A stretch of 64,000 bases of DNA from Cephalopachus bancanus (GCA_027257055.1 JAPVLO010000001.1:11307501-11371500); one strand, 5' to 3'; shown: positions 1 to 12,810, counted from the first letter of the stretch. Program-made: numbers and translations. The notes: a model not told the origin generated them from the letters alone.

Positions 1-1455
1 TCCCCTGCCATGGGTAAACTGATGGAAAAATGTTATCCCAAGAGTCTGCATAGAATAATTCATCTTTATAGTCATAGAGATCAATTCAATAGCTGAAATT
101 GCCAGTACCAACAGGCAGGTAGACAGATTTGTTTTAATAGCTCCAAATAGAAATGGCTTGGATGTAAAGCAGCACTTGCTGACTTTCTTGATAAAATTAA
201 AAACAAAACAAAAAAAGAATAAAAGGATCCACTCACAATTTCACTTAAGCACAAAGATCTAATCTCGACCTGGGTCCAAGTCTTTACTTGCGTTATGCCC
301 ACTTTTTCTGTAACTACTGTCCACACTCACCTTTTCTCAGTTCTTCAAAAACAACATACTGCTTCCCACCACAAGAACTTTCCACATACTGCTCTATTTT
401 GGCTAAATTGCTTCCTCTGTCCTAAGGAGCTGTTAGTTCTTCAGCTATCAGTTGTGTGATCTTCCCAGATAAGCCTCCCTGGATCCTCCTGTCCAGCCCA
501 ACTGCTGTTTTTGTCCCACCAAGAGCTCAGGGCACCACCTTCTTCTCCTTTGCAGAACTCAGCACTTGTTACAGATGGAATTGTAAATGTTCTGTGTGTG
601 ATTGTCTGAATAATAATTGTTTCCACATAGGGGATTGTAAACCATATGAGGACAAGAACCAACTCTCAACTTGGGACTTTGTGCTAATCTCTCATGACTA
701 CCTGAAATTGGCTCTAATCTTCAAATTGAATGGATTTGAACAACTTTTGAAGATGCTATATTCCATTCTTCATGCTAAAATTTCCCAGTTACAAAAAAAA
801 AAGCAAACAATGAAAAAACTCACACTGCATAGAAGAAGAGGAACCATAGGCAACATGTTGTGGTAGGGAGAATCTGTCATATACCTAGATTGTCTTTCTC
901 GAGTCCTGAATGATTTTTCCAATTCATTCCATAATGAACTCCATTGAAAAAGCTCTTGCAATCTCATGCTTTAATTTTTGTCAAACTCATTCATAATAAG
1001 GGCAAGTCACTGACAATCTTAAAATTTTACATCTCTTTATAATATTTGCATTTCGGCAGAAAGCAAAGTTTTAAGCTACAAGAACAAATGTTTATTTGTG
1101 GGATTTCAAACTGTTAGTGTTTCTCTCCCCCGAGCAATCATGACACACCAATTATTCTCTTCATCAAACCAAGCATCCAGTTCTGCCTGGGAAAGGCCTA
1201 TATCTAAAGAAATGCTGCCTTAAAATGAGAAAGCCACAAAAAACTACCTGTTGGGTACCATGTTCACTATTTTGGTGATGAGTTCAACAGAAGCCCAAAT
1301 CTCACCATCACTCAGTATACCCATGGAATAAACTTGCAGTTTCACCAAAAATATATACCTCAAGTGTACATTGATATATATATATATGTATATATATATA
1401 TACTTTAATTTAACATATATGTTCAGTGTTTGCAAAATAGTTCACTTAAGAAACT
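1..1455. other. Unassigned AT-rich sequence
   Basis: No gene, RNA or recognisable repeat is seen here apart from a short TA run near its end. The longest open frame (456-866, 136 codons) has no recognisable domain and its composition looks like chance. Confidence 0.6.
1371..1402. repeat. (TA)n microsatellite
   Basis: A run of alternating T and A with one G interruption, ahead of an Alu. Confidence 0.85.
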
Positions 1456-1778
1456 GGGCTGGGTGCGGGAGCTCACACTTGTAATCCCTGCACTTTGGAA
1501 GGCTGAAGCAGGAGTATTGCTTGAGCCCAGGAGTTTGAAACTAGCCTGGGAAACATAGTGAGATCTTGTCTCCACAAAAAATAAAAATAAAAATAAATTA
1601 GTCAGGTGTGGTGGTGAATGCCTGTACTCCCAGCTATTTGGGAGACTGCAGTAGAAGGATCACCTGAGCCCAGTAGGTCGAGGTTGTGGTACGACATGAT
1701 TGTGTCACTGCATTACAGCCTGGGTGACAGAATGAGTCTCTGCCTCAGAAAGAAGGAAGGAAGGAAGGAAGGAAGGAA
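1456..1778 (+). mobile_element. Alu SINE (old, AluJ-like)
   Basis: A dimeric Alu in forward orientation, from the GGCTGGGTGCGGGAGCTCA start through the left monomer, A-rich linker and right monomer. Its tail has become a (GGAA)n microsatellite at about 1750-1777. It is diverged and lacks the T-arm-like stem of the younger copies, so it belongs to an older layer. Confidence 0.93.
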
Positions 1779-1949
1779 CTGTGTATGTGTATATCACTTT
1801 TATGATAGCTATGGGGGTCACATATTCTAGAATAATCTATTCATTTGCTTTCAAACAATTCAGACACAAACGAAAACCTGCACTTTCCCTGACATTGGCA
1901 GCAATGTAAGTTCAAGAGCTATTAATAAATAGAAAATCATTAATATACC

Positions 1950-2045
1950 AAAAAGAAGAAGAAGAAGAAGAAGAAGAAGAAGAGGAGGAGGAGGAGGAGG
2001 AGGAGGAGGAGGAGGAGGAGAAGGAAGAAGAAGAAGAAGAAGAAG
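1950..2045 (+). repeat. Polypurine (GAA)n(GGA)n(GAA)n tract
   Basis: Ninety-six consecutive purines with no pyrimidine. GAA units flank a central block of GGA units, giving approximate mirror symmetry. Long open frames on the opposite strand (poly-Leu/Pro or poly-Ser) are artefacts of this tract. Confidence 0.97.
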
Positions 2046-2153
2046 TCTGTTGTTGGCAATGAACACTGAAGGTCAGGGAAAAATACAAATCCAAATGGCA
2101 GTCAAAAAAAAAATGGGAGCTGAAATCAACATTGCTTTTCATGTTAAGTGCAT

Positions 2154-2227
2154 GTTAAGGGCATAGATTGTTAAGGGCATAGATTGTCCATTTTTTCTTG
2201 TTAAGGGTATAGATTGTTCATTTTTTA
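2154..2227 (+). repeat. Three short tandem copies of GTTAAGGGCATAGATTGT
   Basis: Near-identical copies start at 2154, 2170 and 2200, the last with a C-to-T change. The later two carry a common T-rich extension, so the spacing is irregular (16 and 30 bp). This looks like local slippage. Confidence 0.85.
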
Positions 2228-2690
2228 CATTTGCTTTTGGTGTTTTTTTCCCCAGCCTGTTATGTTGACAACCATGATTTGCCATCCAAAGTGATAGATC
2301 ACCCATTGCTGCAGCAGTCTAAGTGACAGGATAACAGTTTTGTAATATAATTAATTACTACTAATTGACACTTCACTAGCCTTGGTGTTTTATCTAAATA
2401 ATTCTCAATTATGTAACAGAAAAGGAAATGATAGAATAATATATATAATTTCATATAAAGACCTGTTTCATACTTTTATTAAAGTCATAATTCATATGTA
2501 TATCATAACATATATACTATGTATAACATAATATACATATATCATAATTCTGTTATGTTTTGGTTTTATCTGGTATGGCTGTATCCTGGGTTATTTCTCT
2601 ACACATGTGGTCACTCTGATCACCAAGTTTATCTGTCATTCTCAGGACAAGTAACTCTCTTCATTTGATGGACACCTTCTTCAATTACAT
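2228..2690. other. Unassigned AT-rich sequence
   Basis: No gene or confident repeat is seen. TATACATA-type low complexity occurs at about 2490-2545. The last 12 bases are the left target-site duplicate of the next Alu. Confidence 0.5.
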
Positions 2691-2984
2691 TTTTTTTTTT
2701 TTTTTTTTTTTTGAGTTGGAGTCTCACTCTGTAGCCCAGACTGGAGTGCAGTGGCCACTTCTGGCCACTGCAGCCTCGACCTGCTGGGCTCCGGCGATCC
2801 TTCAGACTCAGCCTTCCGAGTAGCCGGAATTATAGGCGTGCGCCACCATGCCCGGCTGATGTTTTGATTTATTGTAGAGATGAGGTCTCGCTGCCCAGGC
2901 GGGTCTCGAACCCGCAGGCTCAGGCAATCCACTCACCTCAGCCTCCCAAAGGCGCGGGATTACAGGCTGAGCCACTGAGCCCGG
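2691..2984 (-). mobile_element. Alu SINE, young-type subfamily
   Basis: A full-length reverse-oriented Alu with poly-T at the low-coordinate end. A perfect 12-bp target-site duplication CTTCAATTACAT lies at 2679-2690 and 2985-2996. It carries the subfamily marks: the ACTCCAAC tail, and GCGGGTTCGAGACCCGC on the reverse strand. Confidence 0.97.
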
Positions 2985-2996
2985 CTTCAATTACAT

Positions 2997-3855
2997 CTTT
3001 CAAGATGATTAGGACTCACATCCAATGCTATTCCATCAATAAAAGTTTTTAAAATTAAAACAATCAAAAATAATAATCCTCAGTGTCCCTACTTTGGATA
3101 TAGGTATTTTATCATCTGATTGGTATTATACATATTTGTGCCCATGCAAACCTGGCTTGTCAAATACAGACAGTCCAAGGTCAGGAGCCCTGCCTCGTGT
3201 AACTGCACATGCCTAATGGCACCTCTGGTAGATTGAGACCTTTAATTAATGATTAGTAAGTATGTCTTTGCTGTATCTGATAATTAAATACAAAACAACG
3301 GAATCACAAATTAGCAAATCTGCCATATGCATGCAGATAAAGTCAATCATTGCAAACTTTGTCTCTTTCCAAATGATCAGAATTTTGCTCTTGCAAGAAC
3401 AAAAACAGTTCTAGGAAACACAACAATGTTGTTCGAACTTGCCTCACAAGTTCTTATTTTTTTATACAAAAACAATCCCAAATGAGGCCAATCAGATGTG
3501 ACATTTTACATTATTAATTCGATGTCATACTAGATGTGATTTTGATTATCTAATTAAAGAGATAATCACCTAAAACAAATCCTGTTTACAAAACCTATGT
3601 GTAAACAATGAAAAAAAAATGAGGAAAGTAATATAAGGGAATGGGTGTATCCTATATCAAAAAGAAGAAGCTGGGAAAATATTAATCACATGGCAGAAAG
3701 AGTCAGGCAGATAACATTCGTCAAACTGTAGAAAGTTCAAAGAGAGATTCCTTCCCATTGTTGAATCCATGGTAGAACAACTACTGGTAAAGAATTTGAA
3801 GAACTTGAGAGACAACTGTGGCTGACTAAAACAATTTATGTTGGAGAAAATAAGA
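2997..3855. other. Unassigned sequence
   Basis: AT-rich with no gene or recognised repeat. It leads directly into the perfect inverted repeat at 3856-3920. Confidence 0.5.
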
Positions 3856-3920
3856 AAGTCCTGGAGTTGTCTGCTTTCTGATCATTGTTATGGATCAGAA
3901 AGCAGACAACTCCAGGACTT
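3856..3920. repeat. Perfect 28-bp inverted repeat, 9-nt spacer
   Basis: Left arm 3856-3883 is the exact reverse complement of right arm 3893-3920, with ATTGTTATG between. There are no mismatches in 28 pairs. It lies outside any recognised mobile element and no target-site duplication is seen. An RNA from either strand would fold into a hairpin. Confidence 0.98.
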
Positions 3921-4186
3921 CTAGATTTATTAAGAGTCAATTGAATTTGAGAGGGGTTTTGGAGTGTAAGCAACGTGTGTGCAGGAGGAGATATGGAAAG
4001 ATGATGATTAATGATCAAGTGGAACTATTTGTTACTGCAATTTAAGAGAAAATGGTGGAAAGAAGACAGGAAGAGAACAATGTGGACTTGAAAAGCCATT
4101 TTAGTACTGTGGAACTCCTGACAAAAGAGATGCTCTCAATTATGAAAGGAAGGGAAATGAGTGAAGACGTTTGTGAAAAAAATTAT

Positions 4187-4488
4187 GTAATCCTGTGCCT
4201 TTGGGAGCCTGAGGTGAGTGGATTGCCTGAGCCCGCGGGTTCGAGACCCGCCTGGGCAGGCAAGACCTCATCTCTACAATAAATCAAAAAATTAGCCAGG
4301 CGTGGTAGCGCGCACCTGTAGTTCCAGCTACTTGGAAGGCTGAGGTGGAAGGATCGCCGGAGCCCAGCAGGTCGAGGCCGAGGTGGCCGGGAGTGGCCAC
4401 TGCACTTCAGTCTGGGTGACAGAATGAGACTCCAACTCAAAACAAAACAAAACAAAACAAAAAACCAAAAAAAAAAAAAAAAAAAAAA
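4187..4488 (+). mobile_element. Alu SINE, slightly 5-prime truncated
   Basis: A forward Alu of the local young subfamily, missing roughly the first 25 bases. It is flanked by a perfect 12-bp duplication GAAAAAAATTAT (4175-4186 and 4489-4500). The tail is a long A run with AAAAC units. The left monomer keeps the GCGGG/CCCGC stem. Confidence 0.96.
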
Positions 4489-4500
4489 GAAAAAAATTAT

Positions 4501-5099
4501 ACAGGAGTTTGACTTGATTCTTTTTGCTTTGTATTATTCAACAATACACAGGAAAGCAACAAGCCTGACAATTGCCATCAAGTTAGGGGCTAGAAGGAAT
4601 TATTTCAGGTTGATCCACAAAATTCTTTGTGAGAACAGCTAGAAACAGTTTTTATTCAGAACAGTACAAAAAGGATGGCTCTCTGTAGGAAGAGAAGTAG
4701 AACAGCAGTAATGAAATGTTTTAATGTTTTTAGTCTTTCATCATATGTGTGTGCACATATGTGTTTGCATCTAACATACACATACACAACTATGATACAA
4801 CCATAAGAGCCATTATACTTTATTTTCTAAAAAAGATCAACACAAACCAGAAGTAAAACCGATATGTATGATGTTTTAAGTATTCTAATTTTTGTAGTCA
4901 ATAAATTAATATCAGAATAAAAATGTGTGTGATCACTTTATAAAAGTGATTAATATAGACTACTGAAGTCTATAGACGAGTAATTAAACATGGAAAGCAT
5001 TTTCTCAAACATTTTGAGAATTACGAACCTATGTCATTCACAAACTATTAGAACTAACTACTTGTCTTGCATTTAAAAGTTATATATGCAATATGTATA
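4501..5099. other. Unassigned sequence
   Basis: AT-rich with no gene or confident repeat; a short TG-rich patch lies near 4745-4770. Confidence 0.5.
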
Positions 5100-5388
5100 G
5101 TTTTCGAGACAGGGTCTCATTCTGCCACCCAGGTTGAGTTGCAATGGCACAATCATAGCTCACTGCAGCCTCAAACTCATGGACTCAAAGCAATCCTCCC
5201 ACTCTGACCTCTCAAGTAGCTAAGACTACAGACATGTGTCATTAAGCCCAGTTAACTAAAAAAAAATTCCTAAAAAGGGTGTCTTGCTGTCTTGCCCGGA
5301 CTGGCCTCACACTCCTGGGATAAAGCAACCCTTCTTTCTTGGCCTCCCAAAGCACTGAGATTACAGGCGTGAGGCACTGTGTCCAGCC
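5100..5388 (-). mobile_element. Alu SINE (old, AluJ-like)
   Basis: A reverse-oriented dimeric Alu, from GAGACAGGGTCTCATTCTG to the TGTGTCCAGCC end. It is strongly diverged, with the poly-T end mostly lost. Confidence 0.92.
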
Positions 5389-5666
5389 ACAGTAAAGTTT
5401 TTTTAAGTCATTTGTCTCAGAAGTAGTGAAAATTCTACCTTTAGGTTCAAAATCCTGGCCTATATACCACATGTATGACCTTTAATAAGTCACTATCATA
5501 CACTATTTAAATAACGTATGATTTTTACAGTATCTGAAAATTAAGGACATTGTGAAGAAGACAGAGATTTGGAGTATAAAGGAAAAAAATAATCAGTTTT
5601 TTTTAATGCCTTACTTTCTTGTTATTCTTAGCTTAACATAGCCTTCTTTAATTATTCTACATTTTA

Positions 5667-6394
<728 letters not shown>

Positions 6395-6777
6395 TCTTAG
6401 TTCATTTAGTACTGTGACAGCAGCATACTAGAAACTGGGTCATTTATAAAGAACAGACAATTTTTTACAACTCTGGAGACTGGGAAGTTCAAGATCAAGG
6501 TTTTGGTAGTTCAGGGCTTGATCTCTATGCTTTCAAGGTAGTGCCTTGGACACAGCATCTTCCGAAGGGAAGGAATACTATGTGCACACATGGCAGAATT
6601 GCAGAGAGGGAAAACCCATTCCCACAAACCCTTTTACTAAGGGTATTGATTCGCTCTTGAGGGTGTCACCTTCATGACCTTAACACTTCCCTTTAGGTCT
6701 CACTCCAACACCACAGTGGCAAAGATCAAATTTTAACCATATGAATTTGGGGGACACATTCAGACTATCGCAATGCT
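6395..6777 (-). mobile_element. MaLR-type LTR (MLT1/MST group), antisense
   Basis: It resembles the reverse complement of a mammalian MaLR LTR. The ACTGGGTCATTTATAAAGAA polyadenylation-side segment comes first, then CTGGAGACTGGGAAGTTCAAG, and the far end is GGGGGACACATTCAGACTAT. This is an ancient solo LTR with no retroviral coding region beside it. The exact subfamily is not assigned. Confidence 0.75.
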
Positions 6778-7457
6778 TAGAATTACTTTGCAACAACTCT
6801 CATGTTTTTCCATTTTGATTATTTATTTATTTATTTTAGTTTCCATTGTGTCACATCATGAAGATGTCCGCTAAGAACTAAGCTACTAGAACCGCAAATA
6901 TTTTGAACAGCGACTCAATATAACTGAAGTTTTTAAAGAAAAGCTCCATCTTCAGAGAGCCCAGCATATCAAGTAGATGTGAGTTTATGGATTTGCCAAG
7001 TCAATGTCCTCATACAATTTTAAGCATAGGTGCATGAATTATTTAAGTTGTCACTGAAGGGATCAGAGTTTTACTTTCTGTTGAATGTGTGTGTATTAAG
7101 GAGGACAAATAAAACAGGGATTTACTGGAAAATAAAAGAAGAAAGTTTCTTTTTTTTTTTGCATCCTTCTAACCTGGAAAATATATTATTTCAACCATTT
7201 CTTTTTATGTGAGTATGTCTTTTTGATGGATAATGGAAACAATCAACATATTATTTATCTAACTGAAGGAATAAAATTCCTGAAGGTCATTGTATTACAT
7301 TTTGTATGAACAAATATAAAAGGGTTATGGTTTGGGGTTCTGTTTTTGGAGGAGACAGCAAAAATATGCACATATTTAAAAAGATGGAATAAATCTTTTG
7401 TCAAAGACAATATTTGACTGAGAACAACACCAAGATTAGCTTATGGCCCAAACTTTT
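6778..7457. other. Unassigned sequence
   Basis: AT-rich with no gene or confident repeat; a TTTA run lies near 6820-6838. Confidence 0.5.
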
Positions 7458-7742
7458 TTTTTTTTTTGAGTTGGAGTCTCACTCTGTCTCCCAGACTGGA
7501 GTGCAGTGGCCGCTCCCGGTCACGGCAGCCTCGACCTGCTGGGCTCCGGCGATCCTTCCACCTCAGCCTTCCCAGTAGCCGGAATTACAGGCATGCGCTA
7601 CCACGCCCGGCTGATTTTTTGATTTACTGTAGAGATGAGGTCTTGCTGCCCAGGTGGGTCTCGAACCCGTGGGCTCAGGCAATCCACTCACCTCAGCCTC
7701 CCAAAGTCGCGGGATTACAGGCTGAGCCACCGAGCCTGGCTG
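7458..7742 (-). mobile_element. Alu SINE, young-type subfamily
   Basis: A full-length reverse Alu with a perfect 13-bp duplication GGCCCAAACTTTT at 7445-7457 and 7743-7755. The T-arm-like stem has decayed at CpG positions (GTGGG opposite CCCGT). Confidence 0.97.
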
Positions 7743-7755
7743 GGCCCAAACTTTT

Positions 7756-9083
7756 AACAGAACATTTTATATTTATTTCCGAACACCTGCTTCATTAGGT
7801 GAAGACTGCAACAGATACACAGTCCTGAGTGATAACAGGTATTAAAACTTCCCCTTATTGAAATATTTTGGATATTGCAGTGAAAATAAAAATATAAAAA
7901 ATTAAAGTTCTTCATATTAATAGCGTGAAAATTAAGTAAATGCAGTCGATATCAATTTGAATTCTTCAGATGAGAAATTTAAGAGTGAGACTTCCATGTC
8001 CCCCCTCCATCCCTCAATAATCCCCATCCTGTAGTGAACACAAACAATCTGAATCTCCCCTACAATTCTCTGGGTTACATTTTTTAGGAGAATTTTATTT
8101 AAAGAGGGTTTTATTTATTAGCTCAATGTCATTAATTTAGAAGAGTAAGCTGCATAGTAGAACTTCAGCTAATATCATAAAGCAAATCAGAAATAAAAAG
8201 GCCTCGATGGGAAAGGTGTCCATGGAAACCACCTGTTCCTCCTGATTACTATTTCTACAGGTTACCTCACACGTTAAAGAACTCTCTAACCTGTTCCCTT
8301 GGGATTTTGGATGCATCCCTACTTTAAAAAAATCAGTGAAATGGTATTAAGCTTCGTATAAACATTTAAACAATACATTCTAGATGTCAGCTATTTTTTC
8401 AGATGAGATAAAAGTGAAAGCAGACACATGGTTATATCTAGATCTTCCCCACATTTGTGCTTTTTTGTGTGTGGAATTTAACTACCTAAAAGCTTTCAGG
8501 AAATATAGTGGAATTAATATGAATACTGTTATGCGATGGGTATTTACTTGTTTCCCTCTTCAAAACAATATCTATATTAGTAGAATGGCAGCTTGTCTGT
8601 TTCTGCATTTGTGAAAATAACCATTTTATATTTGACTGGTGACAGTTCCACTGAAGGCAGCCCCATGTCCTGTGGTATATCCAGCCCAAGGGGTAGCCCC
8701 AGTGAATTAGTCAACTTGAGCTTTGAGAGTACTCTTGTAGGCTTAGAACCCTCAGGCACAATCTTAACTGCAAATTCAAAAAATAAAATGGAATGTGAAT
8801 GCTGTTAGATAAGGCAAGTCATCTCCAGGTTTTCTGTGCTAGGCAGTTTGGTCAGGCCAGCTCATTCATTTAATTTTCCAGCCCAGTCCTTTCTTCAAGG
8901 CATTTAAACCTGTGGCCTACATAGAAAACAGATATGATGAGACAAAATAGACCAATGTTTTTAACAAACCCTTCACTAATTATTATTGTTTATTATTTAA
9001 GTTTTCAAAAAAACCCTAATTTATTATCTAAAAGATATAATTATATGAGTAATCAGTTTTAAGTTCCAAGAAGTATAAGAAAA
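7756..9083. other. Unassigned sequence
   Basis: No gene or recognised repeat. Overlapping short frames near 8384-8808 on both strands carry no recognisable domain. Confidence 0.5.
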
Positions 9084-9960
9084 TGTACTCAACATCACTA
9101 ATTATGAGGAAAATGATAATTACAACCACTATGATGTATCACCTCATATCCTAAGAGATGGCTATTATTAGGAGTTAACGAATGTTTTCCAGATATGGAG
9201 AAAGGGAGCCCTAGTACACAACAGGTGGGAATGTAAAGTAGTATAGCCATTGTTGAAAATAAAATGGAGGTTACTAAAGAAATTAAAACTACAACTATAA
9301 TATGATCCAGCAATCTCTCTTCTGGACATATACCCAAAGGAGATGCACTAACCACTCATAAAGACACCTGCATTCCTATATTCATTACAGCATTAGTCAC
9401 TATAGCCAAGATATGGAACCAACCTAAATTCTCATCCATAGACGAATGAATAAAGAAATTGTTTACATCCATGAATGTTGTTCAGCTTTAAATATGAAGG
9501 AGATCCTGTTATTTGCCACAACATGGATGAACCTATGGATGCTATGTTGAGTGTGATTTGCCAGAAATAAAATATATTGTAGGATCTCACTTATATGTGA
9601 AATTTAAAGAGTTCAAATTCAAAAAGATGGAGAATGAAACAAACAGTGGTTATCACATGCATGGTATTGTGGGAGGAAACAGAGAGATGTAGGTGAAAGG
9701 ATACAAAATAGCAGATACATAAAATCAACCAGTCTAGAGATATAATGTCAACAAAATTGTATTGCATTAGAGATTTTTGTTAACTAAGTAGATTTTAGTT
9801 GCTACTGTCACAAAGAAATAATAATGGGAGATGATAGATATGTTAATCTTTCTTACTATAGTATTCATTTACTATCCATATGCATTCTATAGCATCATGT
9901 TATAAACCTCAAATAAGCACCACAAATGTACTAGAAAATAAGTTCCTTTATGAGTTTATG
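9084..9960 (+). mobile_element. L1 LINE fragment, 3-prime end
   Basis: It matches the end of L1 ORF2 and the 3-prime UTR in forward orientation. The order includes CAACATCACTAATTATGAGG, ATACCCAAAGGAGATGCA, CATGGATGAACCTATGGATG and a tail resembling the older L1M 3-prime UTR. Stops and indels break the reading frame, so it is a dead 5-prime-truncated copy. Confidence 0.88.
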
Positions 9961-10019
9961 ATTGAAAAGAAATAGAAAGGCATTCTATTCTATATAAATA
10001 AAATGATAAACTATGAATC

Positions 10020-10345
10020 TATTGTGAATGGCTTCTTTCACATAGAATATTATTTTCAAGGTTCATCCATGCTGTAGACGATATAAGAACTTTATTTCTT
10101 TGTACTCTAGATAATATTCCATCCTACACGTATACTGTCTTTATTTACCCATTTATCACTTGACTGACATTTGGATCATTTCTACCTTTTTGTTATTATG
10201 AATAATGCTGCTATGAACATTCATTTATAAGATTTTTGAGTGGACATACATATATTTTCTTTCATTTCTCTTGGGTATGTAGATAGAATTGGAACTGCAG
10301 AGTAATAATAACTTTTTTCAAATTTCTACTTTTTAAAACTATTAC
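10020..10345 (-). mobile_element. L1 LINE fragment, antisense
   Basis: A reverse-oriented older L1 3-prime region, recognised by AATATTCCATCCTACACGTA, TTTACCCATTTATCACTTG, TGAATAATGCTGCTATGAAC and TTTCTCTTGGGTATGTAGAT. It faces the forward L1 at 9084-9960 tail to tail. Confidence 0.82.
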
Positions 10346-11558
10346 ATAATTCAGAAACTATTTTTAATTTATCAGAAAAATCACTTTCTTTTGTTGGTAA
10401 TATATTACAAAGAAAGAATATTGGCTTTCTTGGGTATTACCAATTACTAATTGAATAGGAAGTTCTTTCATGGACCATATAAAAATACAATACTCTTCAT
10501 TCTGCATTGAATGGAAACACTAAGCTGTTTTTTTAGGGAGAAAATAATTATCCAGATTCACAACAAAATTGTAGGTTAAGCTGACCTTGCTTGAGCATTT
10601 TATTAGGGATTTTCTAGTCAGCAGGTTGTGGAGTAATAGCAGATTCTGCACTATAAAAATGTCTACAATAGCTAGGAGAGAGCTAAGACTTTTTCAAATT
10701 TCCTGTCCTGCATTTATTTAGAATGTAGCACATTTGTTTGTAACCAGCTACAGAGGATATTCTGTATGGAGGAGTTTATTTCTAATGACTGAAGAAGAAA
10801 AGTTGCATGAGAAACAAGCAACTGAGGAAACCTAGGGTTAAGAAACCTATCCTTGTATGTATAAAAGCCCTCATCCCTTCCCTTTTATTTTAGCCTAGTC
10901 CCAATATGTTCTAGCTGTTCATGCTGTATAAAGGAAATATAGACAGAATCACCTATGACAATGCACTTCACAGTACGGGTCACGGAGCCATTTTTTGTAA
11001 AGTGCTGAAGTTGCCTTGAAATCAGGCCTATGGTTCTTAAATGGTCTCACCTTCTTGATATTGAGATTCCTTCAAACTATACCCTGTTATATTTACTGAA
11101 ATAAGGGAAATAATTAGGACTCAAAGTTAAATGGATAATTAAAGAGCCAAATGAAAAAAAATTAGGTAAAAATAAAACAAACAAAAAATTTGGCTACCTG
11201 CATTAACAGAGAAACCAAAGTTGCTCTTCAATGTTGAATGCTCCCAGAATGCAATGTGGTGGCTCCACCCTATGTCTGAGCCACGCCTCACACTCTGGCT
11301 GGATTTTTCTCTTCTGAAATCCCACCTTCTACATAAAAATGAATTAACCTCAGTAATTAGAAAAAAAAAACAATAAACTACATTGTTCTGTTCAGTTTAA
11401 AAGTACATCTATCATAACTTTAGACATTGGAAATAGTCATAGAAATATCTGACTCAATAGAAGCATAAGAAGAATTATATACTATTGATGTTCTATAATA
11501 CTTGAAAAGGTAAATATTTGTGAAAATTGTGCTTGGCTTATAAAATCTTAAAAAATAA
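10346..11558. other. Unassigned sequence
   Basis: No gene or confident repeat. A slightly GC-richer patch at 11240-11330 carries no recognisable motif. Confidence 0.45.
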
Positions 11559-11859
11559 GCCGGGATCGGTGGCTCAGCCTGTAATCCCGCGCCTTTGGGA
11601 GGCTGAGGAGAGTGGATTGCCTGAGCCCGCGGGTTCGAGACCCGCCTGGGCAGCGAGACCTCATCTCTACAATAAATAAAAAAAAATCAGCCGGGCGTGG
11701 TAGCGCGCGCCTGTAATTCCGGGTACTCGGAAGGCGGAGGTGGAAGGATCGCTGGAGCCCAGGAGGTCGAGGCTGCGGTGGCCGGGAGCGGCCACTGCAC
11801 TCCAGTCTGGGCGACAGAGTGAGACTCCAACTCAAAAAAAAAAGAAAAAAAAAAAAAAA
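11559..11859 (+). mobile_element. Alu SINE, young-type subfamily
   Basis: A full-length forward Alu starting GCCGGGATCGGTGGCTCAG, with the intact GCGGGTTCGAGACCCGC stem, GCGGTGGCCGGGAGCGGCCA in the right monomer and a mixed A/G tail. No convincing target-site duplication was found. Confidence 0.96.
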
Positions 11860-12507
11860 GATTCAGCTCTTTAGTTTACCTTGTATAATAACAATCTGTG
11901 GATATCTGAGGCTACTCATAAATACTTTAGGCTAATGAGTAATCTAAGAAACTTACTAATATACGATATCATTATGTATATTAATACACACATATTAAAT
12001 ATATAAATAAATAGGCATACTGATTATAGTAAGATAACATTATGACATATTATATATTAGATCAGTATATAATCACTGCAGCTATTGATGAAATATACTA
12101 ATGAATACAAGAAATTTTAATGATAAAATATGAGCTGAACTACTTGCCTGGTAGAAGCTATCTCACTAACCAGGTATAAATCTTGAGTAAGTCATTTAAT
12201 TTCTCTTAAAGTTTGCATTGTCCTCAGTAAATTAACTTTCACATGTTGACAACAGGATGTGTTCTAGTTTTAAACACTATAACCTTTCAAATTCACTCTG
12301 GTTTTTTTTTTTTTGGCAGTTTACTGCAAAAGCAATATCACAGATAAACTTTAGAAGGGAAAATCCAGCTGTGGATTATTACAGGTTTCAACTATACATA
12401 GACCCCCAACTCACAACTGTTGCAGAATTAGAAAGAAAAAAGTCAACCAAATCAATCTCATAACCCATGAGCACAGTCAAACAAACCATTCACTTATTAA
12501 AAAATAA
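11860..12507. other. Unassigned AT-rich sequence
   Basis: Very AT-rich, with ATATTAAATATATAAATAAAT low complexity near 11990-12060. A MIR-like patch may lie at about 12170-12245. No gene is seen. Confidence 0.45.
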
Positions 12508-12810
12508 GCCATGCCCAGAGTGGTGGTTCACACCTGTAATCTCAGCACTTTTGGAGGCCAAAGCAGGAGGATTGGTTGAGCTCAGGAATTATAGACCAGT
12601 CTGGGTAAGATAGAAAGACCTCATCTCTATTATTTAAAAAAATCAAAAAAAATTAGTCAGGCATCGTGGTGTATGCCTGTGGTTCCAGCTACTCAGCCTG
12701 AAGCAGAAGGATTATCTGAGCCCAGGAGGTCAAGGCTGCAGTGAGTAGTGATCATGACACTGAACTCCAACCTGGGTGACAGTGAGACCCCGACTCAAAA
12801 AAACAAAAAC
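12508..12810 (+). mobile_element. Alu SINE (old)
   Basis: A forward dimeric Alu, from GCCATGCCCAGAGTGGTGGT to the GACCCCGACTCA end with an A/C tail. It is diverged, with an indel in the right monomer. Confidence 0.92.

Noticed and set aside
456..866. 136-codon forward frame as a possible exon
   Set aside because: No domain, no clear splice sites in phase and no Kozak context. It overlaps equally open frames on the other strand.
1860..2142. Reverse-strand frames rich in Leu/Pro or Ser, as possible low-complexity proteins
   Set aside because: They are translations of the GAA/GGA polypurine tract in different frames and have no flanking coding signal.
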